DNA from: EA-27 sp964396265
GTDB taxonomy: Archaea > Thermoplasmatota > Thermoplasmata > RBG-16-68-12 > EA-27
NCBI GenBank assembly: GCA_964396265.1
Contig: CAYNEM010000002.1
Location: forward strand, 62,001 to 126,000
Length of the DNA stretch: 64,000 nt
Direction of reading: 5' to 3'
A program made the position numbers and the translations under genes. Of the stretch, positions 52,764 through 63,000 are shown one piece after another. The notes under the pieces were generated by a model that saw only the letters and a program-made list of their open reading frames with translations, was not told the origin of the DNA and searched no databases. How positions within the stretch are numbered: the first letter of the stretch is position 1; every line of letters starts with the position of its first letter.

Positions 52764-54113
52764 CTAAATATGTTCGGGTGCGCGCCGCCAGACCACGCGC
52801 CCATCCTTGACGACGACCTCCGCGATCCGCGCCCCGATGCGATACGCGAGATGGCGGTGGTCCGGCACGTCGAGGACGAGCAGGTCCGCGCGCTTCCCGA
52901 CCTCGAGGCTCCCGACCTCGCTGCCCAAGCCGACGGCATGCGCCGCGTTGATCGTCGCCGCGGTCAGCGCCTCCGCCGGCGTGAGCCCGAGCTGGTGCGC
53001 CGCCAGCGAGACGACCAGTGCCATGGACTCCGTCCAGCAGTTCGGACTGAAATCGGTGCCCAGCGCGACCGGGACCCCCATGTCGACGAGGTGCCGCGCC
53101 CGCGCGAAGGGGATTCGCGATGCGAGGCTCGAGGCCGGCAGGAGGACCGCGATCGTGCCCCGCTCGGCCATCTTCCGGATCCCCTCATTGCTCGCATGCA
53201 CGAGGTGGTCCGCGCTCACTGCGCCGACCTCCGCCGCCAGCGCCGCACCCCCGCCGTCCGTGAACTCGTCCGCGTGCAGCTTGGCGGAAAGGCCGAGACG
53301 TTCGGCCTCCGAGAGGATCCGGCGGGTCTGGTCCCCGTTGAAGTACCCGTCCTCCAGGAACACGTCACAATACCGAGCGCTCGTCTTCGCCGCCACGTCC
53401 GGCAACATCTCCCGCACGACGACATCCACGTAATCGTCCGCGCGCTTCTCGAACTCCGGCGGCACGGCGTGCGCGCCGAGGAACGTGGAGACGACGGTCG
53501 CCGGGTGACCCTCTTGCAGGGCCTGGATCGCGCGGAGCATCTTCATCTCGTCTGTGGTGGTGAGGCCGTACCCCGACTTCGCCTCGAGTGTTGTCGTGCC
53601 GTGCGCGAGCATGGCGTCGAGCCTCTGGCGGCCGCGAAGGATGAGCTCATCCTCGGACGCCCGGCGCGTGCTCTCCACGGTGTGGCCGATCCCGCCTCCG
53701 CGCATCGCGATGTCTTGGTACGTCAGCCCGTCCGCCTTCCATTCGAGCTCGTGCTCCCGGGAACCGGCGAACAGAAGATGGGTGTGCGGGTCGACGAACC
53801 CGGGGACGACGGTCTTGCCGGTTGCGTCCAAGACCAGCGCCGCGTCCGCGTGGTTCGCCTGGAGCGCCCGAGACGGGCCCACGTCGCGGATCATGCCCTC
53901 CTCGACGTACACCGCGCCGTCGGGGATGACCGCGAGCTCCCGCATCTCGCGGCCACGACGTGGACGTTCTCCGCCGAGCAGTGTCACGAGCTCCCCCGCG
54001 TGGACGACGAGGAGGGATGGCGCCGCGCCCTCGGGGGCCGGACCCTCCTCTTCCGAAGAGGGGACGGTCCCCCGGGGGGCGAGCACCTTGTGGTGCCGCT
54101 GACGACCTTTCAT
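52764..54113 (-). CDS. hutI: Imidazolonepropionase (HutI)
   Basis: A 449-residue amidohydrolase converting imidazolonepropionate to formiminoglutamate in histidine breakdown. Metal-binding His110 and His112 are in FVDPHTHLLFAGS. It also keeps AKSGYGLTTTDEMKML, the FLGAHAVPPEF loop, LHADEFTDGGGAALAAEVGA and the LGTDFSPNCWTESM region. About 30 extra N-terminal residues (MKGRQRHHKVLAPRGTVPSSEEEGPAPEG) precede the family start, but the ATG overlaps the mevalonate kinase stop by four bases, so that start is kept. No other hut gene is in the window. Confidence 0.93.
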   Translation of the reverse strand: MKGRQRHHKVLAPRGTVPSSEEEGPAPEGAAPSLLVVHAGELVTLLGGERPRRGREMRELAVIPDGAVYVEEGMIRDVGPSRALQANHADAALVLDATGKTVVPGFVDPHTHLLFAGSREHELEWKADGLTYQDIAMRGGGIGHTVESTRRASEDELILRGRQRLDAMLAHGTTTLEAKSGYGLTTTDEMKMLRAIQALQEGHPATVVSTFLGAHAVPPEFEKRADDYVDVVVREMLPDVAAKTSARYCDVFLEDGYFNGDQTRRILSEAERLGLSAKLHADEFTDGGGAALAAEVGAVSADHLVHASNEGIRKMAERGTIAVLLPASSLASRIPFARARHLVDMGVPVALGTDFSPNCWTESMALVVSLAAHQLGLTPAEALTAATINAAHAVGLGSEVGSLEVGKRADLLVLDVPDHRHLAYRIGARIAEVVVKDGRVVWRRAPEHI

Positions 54114-55036
54114 GGGATAACGACGACCCCCTTGGGCTCCGCGTGGACCGTGAACGCGCGCCCGCCGGCTGCGGCGATCGCCTTCGCGGTCCTCTCCGGT
54201 TCGTCGGTGAGGGCGACCATGCTCCCACCGCCGCCCGCGCCCGTCAGCTTCGCGCCGTACGAGGTCGGCGCGGCAGCGGCCACGAGCTTGTCGAGCAACG
54301 GGTGACCGACGAGGAGTTGGTTCAGCAGCGCGTGGTTCGCGTTCATAAGCTCGCCGGCCCTGACGAGGTCCTTCGCCTGCAGCGCGCGCACGCCCTCCAG
54401 GGCGATCTGCCCGATCTCGGAGATCCGACTGCGCGCCTCCGGTTTCGTCTTCGCAAGCTCGCGGACCTTAGCCACGAGAGGCCCGGTGGCGGCGCTCACG
54501 CCCGTGAATCCCACGACGAGCCGGAGAGGAGGGAGGATGCGGTGATGGAGGAACCAGCGCTGTTCCCCACGCTCGAACGACCAGAGAAGGCCTTCCGACT
54601 TCTCGGGAAGGACAAGGATCGCGCCGCCGGCGGTCGCGGTCGTGGTGTCCGTCGGGCTCGCTCGCCCCTGCACCGCCAGCTCCACTTCGAACGCGTCGTT
54701 CGCGATCACGGCGGCGTCGAAGGTCCCTCGCATCCGGTGGAGGGATCCAAGGGTTGCGACGGTGACCGCCGCGGAGGAGCCGAGTCCGGAGCCCTCGGGA
54801 ACCTGAGACCGCACCTCGATCCACAGGGGCTTCGGGGGCCGCACCCTCTCCACGGCCGCCCGCACGTAGGCGTATCTCGGGTCCGACAGGTCCCTTCCGT
54901 CCGCGAGCCATTCCGTGTGGGGTCGCGCGAACACCTCCGCGCGGAGGTCGACCGCGATGGCCAGTGCCGGCTCGCCGAACACGACGGCGTGCTCCCCGAA
55001 CAGGATCAGCTTCCCGGGTGCGGAGCAGCCCGGCAC
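54110..55036 (-). CDS. mvk: Mevalonate kinase
   Basis: A 308-residue GHMP kinase making 5-phosphomevalonate for isoprenoid ether lipids. Motif 1 is SAPGKLILFGEHAVV at the N-terminus, the GHMP glycine loop GSGLGSSAA is at ~82-90, the catalytic Asp at ~130 in GRASPTDTTTATAGG, and motif 3 is GAKLTGAGGGGSM. These features fit classical mevalonate kinase rather than the mevalonate 3-kinase of Thermoplasma. The frame is open to an ATG at 55114, but TTAAT (about 55062-55067, minus strand) is centred 28 nt before a GTG at 55036 that gives the family-length start, so 55036 is used. Confidence 0.92.
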   Translation of the reverse strand: MPGCSAPGKLILFGEHAVVFGEPALAIAVDLRAEVFARPHTEWLADGRDLSDPRYAYVRAAVERVRPPKPLWIEVRSQVPEGSGLGSSAAVTVATLGSLHRMRGTFDAAVIANDAFEVELAVQGRASPTDTTTATAGGAILVLPEKSEGLLWSFERGEQRWFLHHRILPPLRLVVGFTGVSAATGPLVAKVRELAKTKPEARSRISEIGQIALEGVRALQAKDLVRAGELMNANHALLNQLLVGHPLLDKLVAAAAPTSYGAKLTGAGGGGSMVALTDEPERTAKAIAAAGGRAFTVHAEPKGVVVIP

Positions 55037-55060
55037 AGGCGCGCGGATGGGGGCAGCTGC

Positions 55061-55068
55061 GATTAACG
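55061..55068 (-). promoter_or_regulatory. TATA-like box of the mevalonate kinase operon
   Basis: CGTTAATC on the minus strand, 28 nt before the GTG at 55036. 55069-55207 contains no other feature I can support. Confidence 0.45.
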
Positions 55069-55207
55069 TTTCTGCGCGGGTGTCGTCGCCTGTAATCGCT
55101 TCTACAAGGGTCATATGATGTGCATGGCTGGTGACCGACCGTTGCCGGGACGTGCGTGCGGGGAGTCCACAGCCGCGAGGTGGGGGGGAAGCAGCCCCGG
55201 TCCCCGG

Positions 55208-55396
55208 TCAACCGCGCTTCACCGTGATCGGAAGCACGCGCTTTCGGAACTCAAGGTCGGCGATGTCGATGGGATCGACCATACCGGCTGGGACTTCGAC
55301 GAGGAGAGGTGCACCCATGGAAATCTGCAGCGCGCGGGCCCCGATGATCCGCGCACGCTCAAACCGCGTGTAGCGCATCCCCTCGCCCTCAACCAT
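55208..55396 (-). CDS. rpoK: DNA-directed RNA polymerase subunit K (Rpb6 family)
   Basis: A 62-residue RpoK. The diagnostic stretch RYTRFERARIIGARALQISMGAP is followed by VDPIDIADLEFRKRVLPITVKR, the polymerase-binding core of Rpb6/omega. The ATG at 55396 has a strong GGAGGT ribosome-binding site 6 nt upstream; a longer open frame upstream runs through the neighbouring gene and is not conserved. Proximity to mevalonate kinase recalls the archaeal rpoN-rpoK-eno-rpsB-MEMO-mvk cluster, here stripped of the intervening genes. Confidence 0.93.
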   Translation of the reverse strand: MVEGEGMRYTRFERARIIGARALQISMGAPLLVEVPAGMVDPIDIADLEFRKRVLPITVKRG

Positions 55397-55475
55397 CGAA
55401 TGACCTCCGGGGGCCGCGACAAGGCGGGTCTCCGCATTAATGTAACGGGCGTACCATTCAGCGCCATGGGAGCGA

Positions 55476-55661
55476 TCACCGGCTGACGGGGCGCGTGCGG
55501 ACCTTGCGGGACCCACATCGCGGACATGCATCGACCTTGCGGGCCGATACGAACATCCCGCAGCGGTCCGGCCCGCGGCAGAGGATCTCGTACAAAACTT
55601 CGTCTCCCACGGGCGGGCCATGCCGTCTTCCGGTATACCCCTTCCCATCCTTGAAAATCAC
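55476..55661 (-). CDS. Small zinc-ribbon protein upstream of rpoK
   Basis: A 61-residue basic protein with cysteines in LCRGPDRCGM and ACPRCGSRKV, a probable single zinc ribbon. It is not clearly RpoP, whose CxxC pairs are placed differently; identity remains open. The GTG at 55661 lies 29 nt behind the TATA sequence at 55688-55693, so the mRNA is probably leaderless. rpoK follows 79 nt downstream on the same strand with its own weak TATA-like element (TTACATTAA, ~55436-55444). Confidence 0.72.
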   Translation of the reverse strand: MIFKDGKGYTGRRHGPPVGDEVLYEILCRGPDRCGMFVSARKVDACPRCGSRKVRTRPVSR

Positions 55662-55686
55662 AGGTGATTACGGCGGGCGAATCGTC

Positions 55687-55695
55687 TTATAAAAA
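55687..55695. promoter_or_regulatory. Shared divergent TATA element (zinc-ribbon gene / regulator operon)
   Basis: TTATAAAAA on the plus strand, which reads TTTTTATAA on the minus strand. It is placed 29 nt before the minus-strand GTG at 55661 and about 27 nt before a plus-strand start near 55717, inside the inverted repeat that follows. Confidence 0.55.
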
Positions 55696-55710
55696 GGAGT
55701 CCAGCGTGAA

Positions 55711-55733
55711 TAGAGTCTTGGTCGAAGACTCTA
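55711..55733. promoter_or_regulatory. 9-bp inverted repeat at predicted transcription start: candidate operator
   Basis: TAGAGTCTT, a 5-nt spacer, then AAGACTCTA: a perfect 9-bp dyad spanning the predicted plus-strand start (~55717) and lying 40 nt before the GTG of a winged-helix regulator. Position and symmetry suit an operator bound by that regulator as a dimer (autoregulation), which is inference. Confidence 0.55.
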
Positions 55734-55773
55734 CGCGGGGTAGACATTCCTGGCACAACGTGACCCAAGGAGA

Positions 55774-56352
55774 GTGCTCGAAGCACTCGCGAGCGAGCAC
55801 GGGCTTCCGATCCTGCGGTTCCTGCGGGGGCGGAACTGGACGCTGGCGAGCGAGGTCGCTCATGGCCTCGCCGTCCACACCTCGACGGCGAGTAAGTATC
55901 TCGCGGAATTCCACATGGCCGGATTCCTCGACCGCGAAGCGCACGCCGCGAAGAGGCCCACGCACGCATACCGCCTGCGTTCCCCGGTGATCCGCCTCGA
56001 GCTCGATCTCGCGGAACGGGTGGGCCCGGCCGAGGCGCGCGAGTTCGCATTCGCATTCGCGGACGCCCTGTTCGCGGCATCGCAGCGGGTCGGCGGGAGC
56101 CGCCTGGCGGCCTCCCTTGCACGCAAGATCTGGGGCGAGGAGGACTGGAGGGCGTCCCTCGAAAAAGAGTTCGCGCGCGACGAACACCCACGCGCGGTGG
56201 TCGACGCCGTCCTGCAAGAGGCGCGGCGCGCGTCGATAGAACTCATGGGAGCGGCCGCGGGCGGCCGCATCGTCCGCATGGCGTGGGAAGCCGCCGTCGA
56301 AGGCCGTCGAGAGCTCGTCGCGTTGCTGGGCCTGGCGGAGGTGGCCGCATGA
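55774..56352 (+). CDS. Winged helix-turn-helix transcription regulator (ArsR-like)
   Basis: A 192-residue DNA-binding protein. Residues ~1-60 form a winged HTH: LEALASEHGLPILRFLRGR, then LASEVAHGLAVHTSTASKYLAEFHMAGFLDRE (recognition-helix region) and a basic wing (KRPTHAYRL). The remaining ~130 helical residues are probably a dimerisation or sensor domain with no known signature. GTG at 55774 follows a purine-rich AAGGAGA ribosome-binding site. It is the first gene of an operon: the KaiC-like gene overlaps its stop (ATGA). A perfect inverted repeat upstream is its likely binding site. Confidence 0.85.
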   Translation: MLEALASEHGLPILRFLRGRNWTLASEVAHGLAVHTSTASKYLAEFHMAGFLDREAHAAKRPTHAYRLRSPVIRLELDLAERVGPAEAREFAFAFADALFAASQRVGGSRLAASLARKIWGEEDWRASLEKEFARDEHPRAVVDAVLQEARRASIELMGAAAGGRIVRMAWEAAVEGRRELVALLGLAEVAA

Positions 56353-57086
56353 TCGTCCCTCCCGTGACGGCCCTCGCCTCCAACCGTGTCCCGACGGGAA
56401 TCCACGGCCTCGACCCCCTCATCCAGGGAGGGTTTCCCCGGGGCGGCGTGAACCTCGTCGCGGGCCCCGCGGGGAGCGGGAAGAGCCTGTTGGGGTTGCA
56501 GTTCGCCTACCAAGGGGCCCGGCTGTTCGACGAGCCTTCGGCGTTCCTTGCACTCGAGGAGGAGCGGGAGAGCGTCGAGCGGGTGGCGGCGCTCTTCGGG
56601 ATGGATCTCAAACGGATGGAAGACGAGGGCAAGTTCGTCCTCGTCGACCTCGGCGCAATCCGCGCCGCCAGCTCCCGCGACGGTCTGCCGGTGGGGTTGC
56701 GAGAGCTGCAGGACTTCCTCCGCAGCTGCATCGCCTCCACGAACGTCCGACGCGTGGTCGTCGACTCGATCTCCGCGGTCGGCCTCCGATACCGTAGCCT
56801 CCCCGAGCTCCGAGAGGAGATGTTCGCCTTCACACGGTTCCTGCGCGAGTCGAAGGTCACGTCGCTCCTCGTGACGGAGTCGCCCGAGGGCGGACGTCTC
56901 ACGCGGTTCGGCATCGAGCAGTTCCTCGCGGACTCTTTCCTGCACCTCGCGCTCGATGAGGTGAAGGGCGAGCTGCGCCGGACGCTCACGGTCCGCAAGA
57001 TGCGGTTCACGCGCCACGACACGGGGAAACATCCGGTCCACATCACGTCGGACGGGCTCGTCGTCGCGGAGGAGCGTGTGATATGA
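56349..57086 (+). CDS. KaiC-like RecA-superfamily ATPase (single domain)
   Basis: A 245-residue ATPase of the KaiC/RadA group. It starts with the KaiC-type VPTGIHGLDPLIQGGFPRGGVNLVAGP lead-in. Walker A GPAGSGKS is at 39-46, the catalytic Glu-Glu pair in LALEEERESVE (~70-71), and the Walker B strand in VRRVVVDSISAVG. It is not followed by a second KaiC domain. ATG overlaps the regulator stop, and its own stop overlaps the giant gene's ATG, so all three are translationally coupled. Archaeal KaiC-like ATPases regulate motility, circadian-like or signalling processes; its role here is probably tied to the giant protein, whose N-terminus is a degenerate version of the same domain. Confidence 0.9.
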   Translation: MIVPPVTALASNRVPTGIHGLDPLIQGGFPRGGVNLVAGPAGSGKSLLGLQFAYQGARLFDEPSAFLALEEERESVERVAALFGMDLKRMEDEGKFVLVDLGAIRAASSRDGLPVGLRELQDFLRSCIASTNVRRVVVDSISAVGLRYRSLPELREEMFAFTRFLRESKVTSLLVTESPEGGRLTRFGIEQFLADSFLHLALDEVKGELRRTLTVRKMRFTRHDTGKHPVHITSDGLVVAEERVI

Positions 57087-60000
57087 GACTCTCCTCCGGC
57101 GTCCCCGGCTTCGACGCCCTCATCCAAGGGGGCATCCCCCAGGGCGCGGCCGTCATCGTCCAGGGACCCGCAGGCGTTGAGAAGGACGCGATCCTTCTCC
57201 AGTTCATCGGGGAGGGACTCAAGCAGGGGGGTTCCGCCCTCGTCGTCCTCTCCTCCGTATCGACGGAGACGTTCCGGAAGGAGCTTCGCGCCGCCGGGGT
57301 CGAGGTCGACCGCGCGATTGCGGAGAACCGCCTGAAGTTCGTGGATTGGTTCTCCTACAAGGAAGAGAACGTCCATGAGATCGAAGAGGAGGGACCCACT
57401 TACAAGGCGTCCGTCGACCTCGCGAACGTCGGGATCGCGGTCTCCCGGGCGATCGCATCCTTCCCGAAGGACACGGAACTGCGCGCGGCGGTCGAGGTCC
57501 TGTCGCCCGCATTGAGCTTCTACGAACTGCAGAACGTCTACGGCTTCGCGCAATCGACCAAGGCGAAGCTCGAGCGGTTCGGGTTCACCTCGCTGTTCGT
57601 CCTCGAGAAGGAGATGCACGACGAGCGCACGGTCTCGTCGATCCAGCAGCCGTTCGACGGCGTCATCGACATCGAGCGGATCCGCGAGGGGGACAAGATC
57701 GTCCGCAAAATCGCTGTTCTCTCCCTGAAGGGGACCCGGGCGGAGCCTCAGTACGTTCCGCTCGAGCTCGGTGCGGACAACCGGCTGCAGGTCCTCGTGA
57801 TGACCGAGAGGGAGCGCACCCTGCGCGACCAGGAGAACCTCCTCAAGACGAATCCCGACGACCCTAGGATCTGGCTCGCGACGGGCCGGAACTACCATGG
57901 AATGGGGAAGGACGAGCGCGCGCTGGAGTGCGTCGAGGCGGCCCTGATCCTCGCTCCGGACGATGCTTCCGCGTGGCGGTTCAAGGCCGATGTCCTCGAT
58001 GCCCTGGGGCGGGACGAGGAGGCGAAGCAGTCGCGCCGGCGCGCGACGACGCCATCGCGGAGGCCCGACAGCCAGGAGAACTTCCCATCAGACCGGGCGG
58101 CAGCCGTGGACGACCGGCTCGGGGAGAACGCGGAAGACGCGGATGCTCTCTTCGCAAAGGCGGCGATGCTCGCGAAGGGGGGCGACGTCCCGGGCGCAAT
58201 CCGGACCCTCGAGACCCTCGCGTCGGTCGACGGCGCGTACCCCGGCCTCTGGGTGCTCAAGGCGAAGCTCCACGCTCTCCGCGGCGAGAAAGAACAGTGG
58301 CGCCAAGCGCGCGAGCACGCTCAAGAGTCCTCAGGCCGCCAAGATGAACCAGCATCCGAGCGCGAGGCCGCAACCCCATTGGTGCCCGCTGCCGCCGCCT
58401 ACGCGTGTCCGGCGTGCGGCGCCGGCGTTCGCGAGCAGGACGCGACGTGCCCGCTGTGCGGTCTTGTCTTCGAAGGAGGAGAAGGGACTGTCGCGGAAAC
58501 GGTCCCGCCGCCAAAGACCAACCGACTAGCCGCCGAGCGGGGCTTGACCAACGGCCTATCCCGGAGACCTGAGCGCGGCACCGGGAGGACGAACGGGCTT
58601 GTCAAAGGCCTTGGCGGGCGGACGAACGGACTCGTGAACGGGACGCGGGATCGGTCGGGCGGCCGGACGAACGGACTCGTGAACGGCACGAGGGATCGCT
58701 CGGGCGGCCGGACGAACGGACTCGTGAACGGCACGAGGGATCGCTCGGGCGGCCGGACGAACGGACTCGTGAACGGGACGCGGGATCGGTCGGACGGGCG
58801 GACCAATGGCCTTCAGGGCCGGACGGATGGCAAGACCAACGGGCTCGTGAACGGGCTCGGGGCGCTCCGGGCGGGATTGACGAATGGGTTCACGAACGGC
58901 TCGGGGTTCACGAACGGCCTCGGGTCCGTGCGGTTCCGCCCGGACGCCGCCGTCACTCGGAGGAAGCTGTACATCATCCCCCTTCTCTCAGCCGCTCTCC
59001 TTCTCCTCCCCCTCCTCGCATCCCCGACCCCGCTTTCCGGCCTGGGACCGATCACGATCGACGGCGACGCGTCCGACTGGACTCCATCGTTGGCGATCGC
59101 CCAGTCGCGCGGAGGGTCGAATCCGAATGTCGACATCGTGCGGTTCGGGATCGTCGACAACATGGGTGGCTTGGCCGTCCTGATCGAGGTCGCGGGAACC
59201 GCCCTCCAGGGCGGCGGGAATCCGCCGACCATGGATGCCTTCCACGTGTTCCTCGACACGGACGGAGATTGGGCGACCGGCTACCGCGTCGACGGGCTCG
59301 GGGCCGACCGCCTCATTCGGATCTCTGGGTGGGGTGCCAGCGTGAACGTGAGTACGGTTCAGACGTGGGATGGAAGTTTCGATCCGACGGATTGGAGGGG
59401 CTGGATCGGCGGGGCGGGAATCCCCGCAGCTGCAGCCGGTCCACGGACCGAAGCTCACGTCGACTGGCAATATCTCGAGGATGCCGGGCGGATCGCATTT
59501 GCCACCGTCCATGCGCGAGGGTTCGACGGATCCACGGATACCGCGGATTTCGCGCTGAACGTTGCGGGTGGGAGCTTGGTTGTCCGCCAAGTCCCCGTTG
59601 TCCCCGAGACCATCACGACCCCAACGACGCAGCTCCTCCGCCTGGATGTCTCCGCCGCTCTCGCGGCGACCCGGTGGAACGCCCTCACCGTCACATTGAT
59701 CGGCTCGGCACCGTTCACCACGACGACGCAGATTCGACTCGTGGATGCCGTCGGCTCCATTGTCGACACGCAGGTCCCTGCGGGCAGGCGGGTCGCCTTT
59801 CAGTTCGCCGAGCGTACCGTCATCGCGGGGGCGACGGAAACATACTACATCATCGCCGAGACCCTCGGTTTGGGCGGCGACACGATCGGCGCCCTTGTGG
59901 GGAGTGCACAGGACGTCAACGCCCCAGGCGCTGTCGTCAGCGTGATTCGGCTCGCAGGGCCCAGCGACGTAGGGTACCTCGTTGCCTCCCCCGCCGCGCC

Positions 60001-63000
60001 CCGAGTCGACGGCGGGTACGACGAATGGAGAACGCTGGGAGTCGACCCGTCTGGTGATGTCACCGGCCCGGACCGCCCCGGCATCGACTTCGAGGGTTTC
60101 GCGGCGCAGTCCCTCGGGAACGAATCCTTCTTCTTCGTCGAAGTCGGGGGTCGAGTCTTTGGCGGCACGTGGGTCGTCGAGCCGAACGGACTGGCGATGC
60201 CCGCAGGGGTGACAGCCGTTGACTCGGACCGGGACCAGGTTCCCGACGCGGTAGACCCCCTTCCCTTCGACTTCAACAATGACGGGATCCCGGATGCGGA
60301 TGAGGCCGGGGACGTTGACAAGGACGGCGTCATGGACTTCGGCGGTCCCGGCGGCACGGATCTCTGGCTGAACACAACCATCCCGGCCGGATTCCCCGCG
60401 CCCCATGCGGGACGGGCTGTGAGCATTTACGTCGGGCCCGTCCAGAAGCCACTGCGTTCGCGGGACGATATCCTTCGGGTCTTTGTGGATCGCGACAATT
60501 CCAGCTCGAGCGGGTATGCGATCAACGGCTTGGGCGCGGATCGAATGATCGAGCTCGCAGGGACCTCCGGGGCCGTGCGGTCTTCTGGCCTCTTCTCGTT
60601 CGCGGGCACCTTCCCCGGCCAGTGGTCGTGGCTCCGGACCGCGGACACCTCCTTCGCGCTGGGGTTCAACCGCACGGAGTTCGCGGCGCCCGAGAACCTG
60701 ACGCCCGGCGGCTCGCGGGTCTACGTGGAGATCGCCGAGCCTATGGGGGCCCGCGACGTGTACGATGCGGGCACGCGCGGCACTCGGGGAAATCCCGGAT
60801 TTGCATCCGGGGCCTCATCGACTTCGCCCGCATCGTCCTTTGACACGGCGCCGTCGCCAATGCCCGTCGTTCTTCCCTGGGCGGACGTTCCCGGCACGCG
60901 CGCGAACACGCTCATCGACCCGCGCTCGAACGCGATCACCACACAGTACAATCACCAGCGGAAGGTCGTCCGGGCGGGGGATGTCGCAGTCGACAGCGCG
61001 TGCGACGCGACGAACTCCGACGGGTGTTGGTATTCGGTGTTCGACGATCGGGCCGGGTCGGTTGAGTCCGATTTCAAGGACGGCTCGTCGGTGGCAGTCC
61101 CGACAACCTTGGGGCTCTTGGACTCGATGGCAACGACCCGCACCTCGAGCGACAACCTCATCGTCGCTGTGGTCCAGTTCGACAACACAGCAGCGTCCGC
61201 CCGAACCATCTCCGCAGGGAGCCTTGAACTGAGACGGGGGACGGCGACGACCGATCCCCTCATCTCGGAAACGCAGTTCGCCGTCAAGGTGCCTGCGACC
61301 GGCGGAGTGGGCGACGGGATGTTCGCGGTGCTCATTGGGAAGGACCCGTCGGCTCCGGGGGACTCGACCTACGGAGTGTTCGCGGCAGCCGACGCCACGG
61401 GTCTGAACGCGGAGGTGAAGTTGGTCATGATCAACGGGCTTGCGTCCGCCGGCAGCGTCTTCGCCGACGGCAGCTCCGTCGCCCTCGCCACCACTGCTAC
61501 CGTCCTCGTGTCGCAGGCCACGACGTTCCCCGCCGCCTCGTCGAGCCTCCCGAACATCATCGTCGCCGCCGTGCAGATTGACCAGACGAAAGGCCGGGTG
61601 GAAATCGACACGCCCTTGGGAATCGAAGTGCGGCGGGGATCGACCTCGCTTCGTGGCATCGAGTACAAGATGTCGATTACGGACGCCGCGGCGGCCTCCC
61701 CGAACGGGGTCTTCGCCATGCTGGTCGCCCTCGACGCCGGGGCCGCGGCGAACCCGACTTACGACGTGAGGGCGGTGAACGCCGACGCGACGAGCACGGG
61801 CAACGGCGAGGCCAAGCTCATGGTCTTCCGGGGTCTGGCGGCGACGGACGTTGACACGTCCAGCGTCTCGATTGGGACGTCGAGGACGGTCCTCGGGACG
61901 AGCAGCACGACGTTCGCGTCCGGCGACGACGTGATCCTCGGCTCGATGCAGATCAATTCGCCGATCATCTCGCGGACGTACGCGGCAGCCGCAAACGACA
62001 TCCGGTTGGCGGGCACGGGTTCGGGCAGCAGCAACGAGTTCGCCCACACGATTGGTGCCCTGGCGGCTGACATGTTTGTGGACACGGGCTCCTTCAACAT
62101 TGGGACCGGCGCGGCGGGCACGACGGTCACGGTCACCACGGGGTTCGAGCCGAAGGTTTACTTCCTGTGGGCGAGCAGGCGGACGGAGAGTACGGATACC
62201 GCATCGACGCAGAACCACAAACAGGCATTTGGCGCCGGGATCTCCACGACGGACCGCCGGGCCGTGTGCGGGCAATCTGTGGACAACGTTACTTCGGCCG
62301 CGAACACCGCGCACCGCGCGGACGCGGCGCTGTGCGCACTATTCACCGGGGGCGGGATCGACGGGCTGGCGGACCACGACGCGATGCTTCCGACGGGATT
62401 CCGCCTCATCATCGACGACAACTTCGGGTTCGACCTCCGCGTGCACTACCTCGCGATCGGGGGCTCGGACCTCACGAACGTTGCGACCGGGATGTTCACC
62501 GAGTCCGCGACGACGGGCAACCAGGACATCACGACGGTAGGCTTCCAGCCCGACGCCGTGGTCCTGTTCTCGGCGATGATCGGCGCGGACCCACCGGGGC
62601 TGCAGATCGACTCGACGATGATGATCGGCTTCGCGGCAGGGTCCGGGAACCCGAACGACGTCGTGTGGGCGGGCGGGGCCAACGACGCGGTCAGTCCCAC
62701 ACAGGCGATCTCGTACAACCGCGCGGGGGAGAGCATCGGCCTGTTCGACGCCGCCGTGACGCTCACGAACGGGCGGGGGGAGGTCGACGCGTGGCTCTCG
62801 AACGGGTTCTCGCTGGACTGGACGGAGCGGGCGGGAAGCCGGAGGATCCACTACGTCGCGCTGAAGGGAGGACAGCACGCGGTCGGGGACGTCCTCACGC
62901 AGACGAACACGAGCCAGTTCTCGGAGACAGGGCTTGCGTTCTCGCCCATGGCTGGCCTGTTCGTGTCCCACAACAAGGCCCAGAGCACATCGGATATCGT

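Noticed and set aside
55036..55114. Longer mevalonate kinase starting at 55114
   Set aside because: The 26 extra residues precede the family start, and the TATA-like box at 55061-55068 would lie inside the coding region.
55476..55661. Zinc-ribbon gene next to rpoK as RNA polymerase subunit P
   Set aside because: The cysteine spacing (CRGPDRC, CPRC) and lengths between pairs differ from the RpoP pattern I know; left as an unassigned zinc ribbon.
56349..57086. KaiC-like ATPase as the archaellum protein ArlH/FlaH
   Set aside because: No archaellin, ArlI, ArlJ or other archaellum genes are present; the protein has an intact catalytic Glu pair and a different neighbourhood.
58545..58920. 45-bp repeats considered as a CRISPR array
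   Set aside because: Units are contiguous without spacers, in frame, and encode a regular peptide; no cas genes lie nearby.
60815..62314. 499-codon minus-strand frame at the right end, with a near-duplicate at 62339-63514
   Set aside because: Antisense to the giant gene; the similarity of the two frames simply reflects the 1200-bp duplication.
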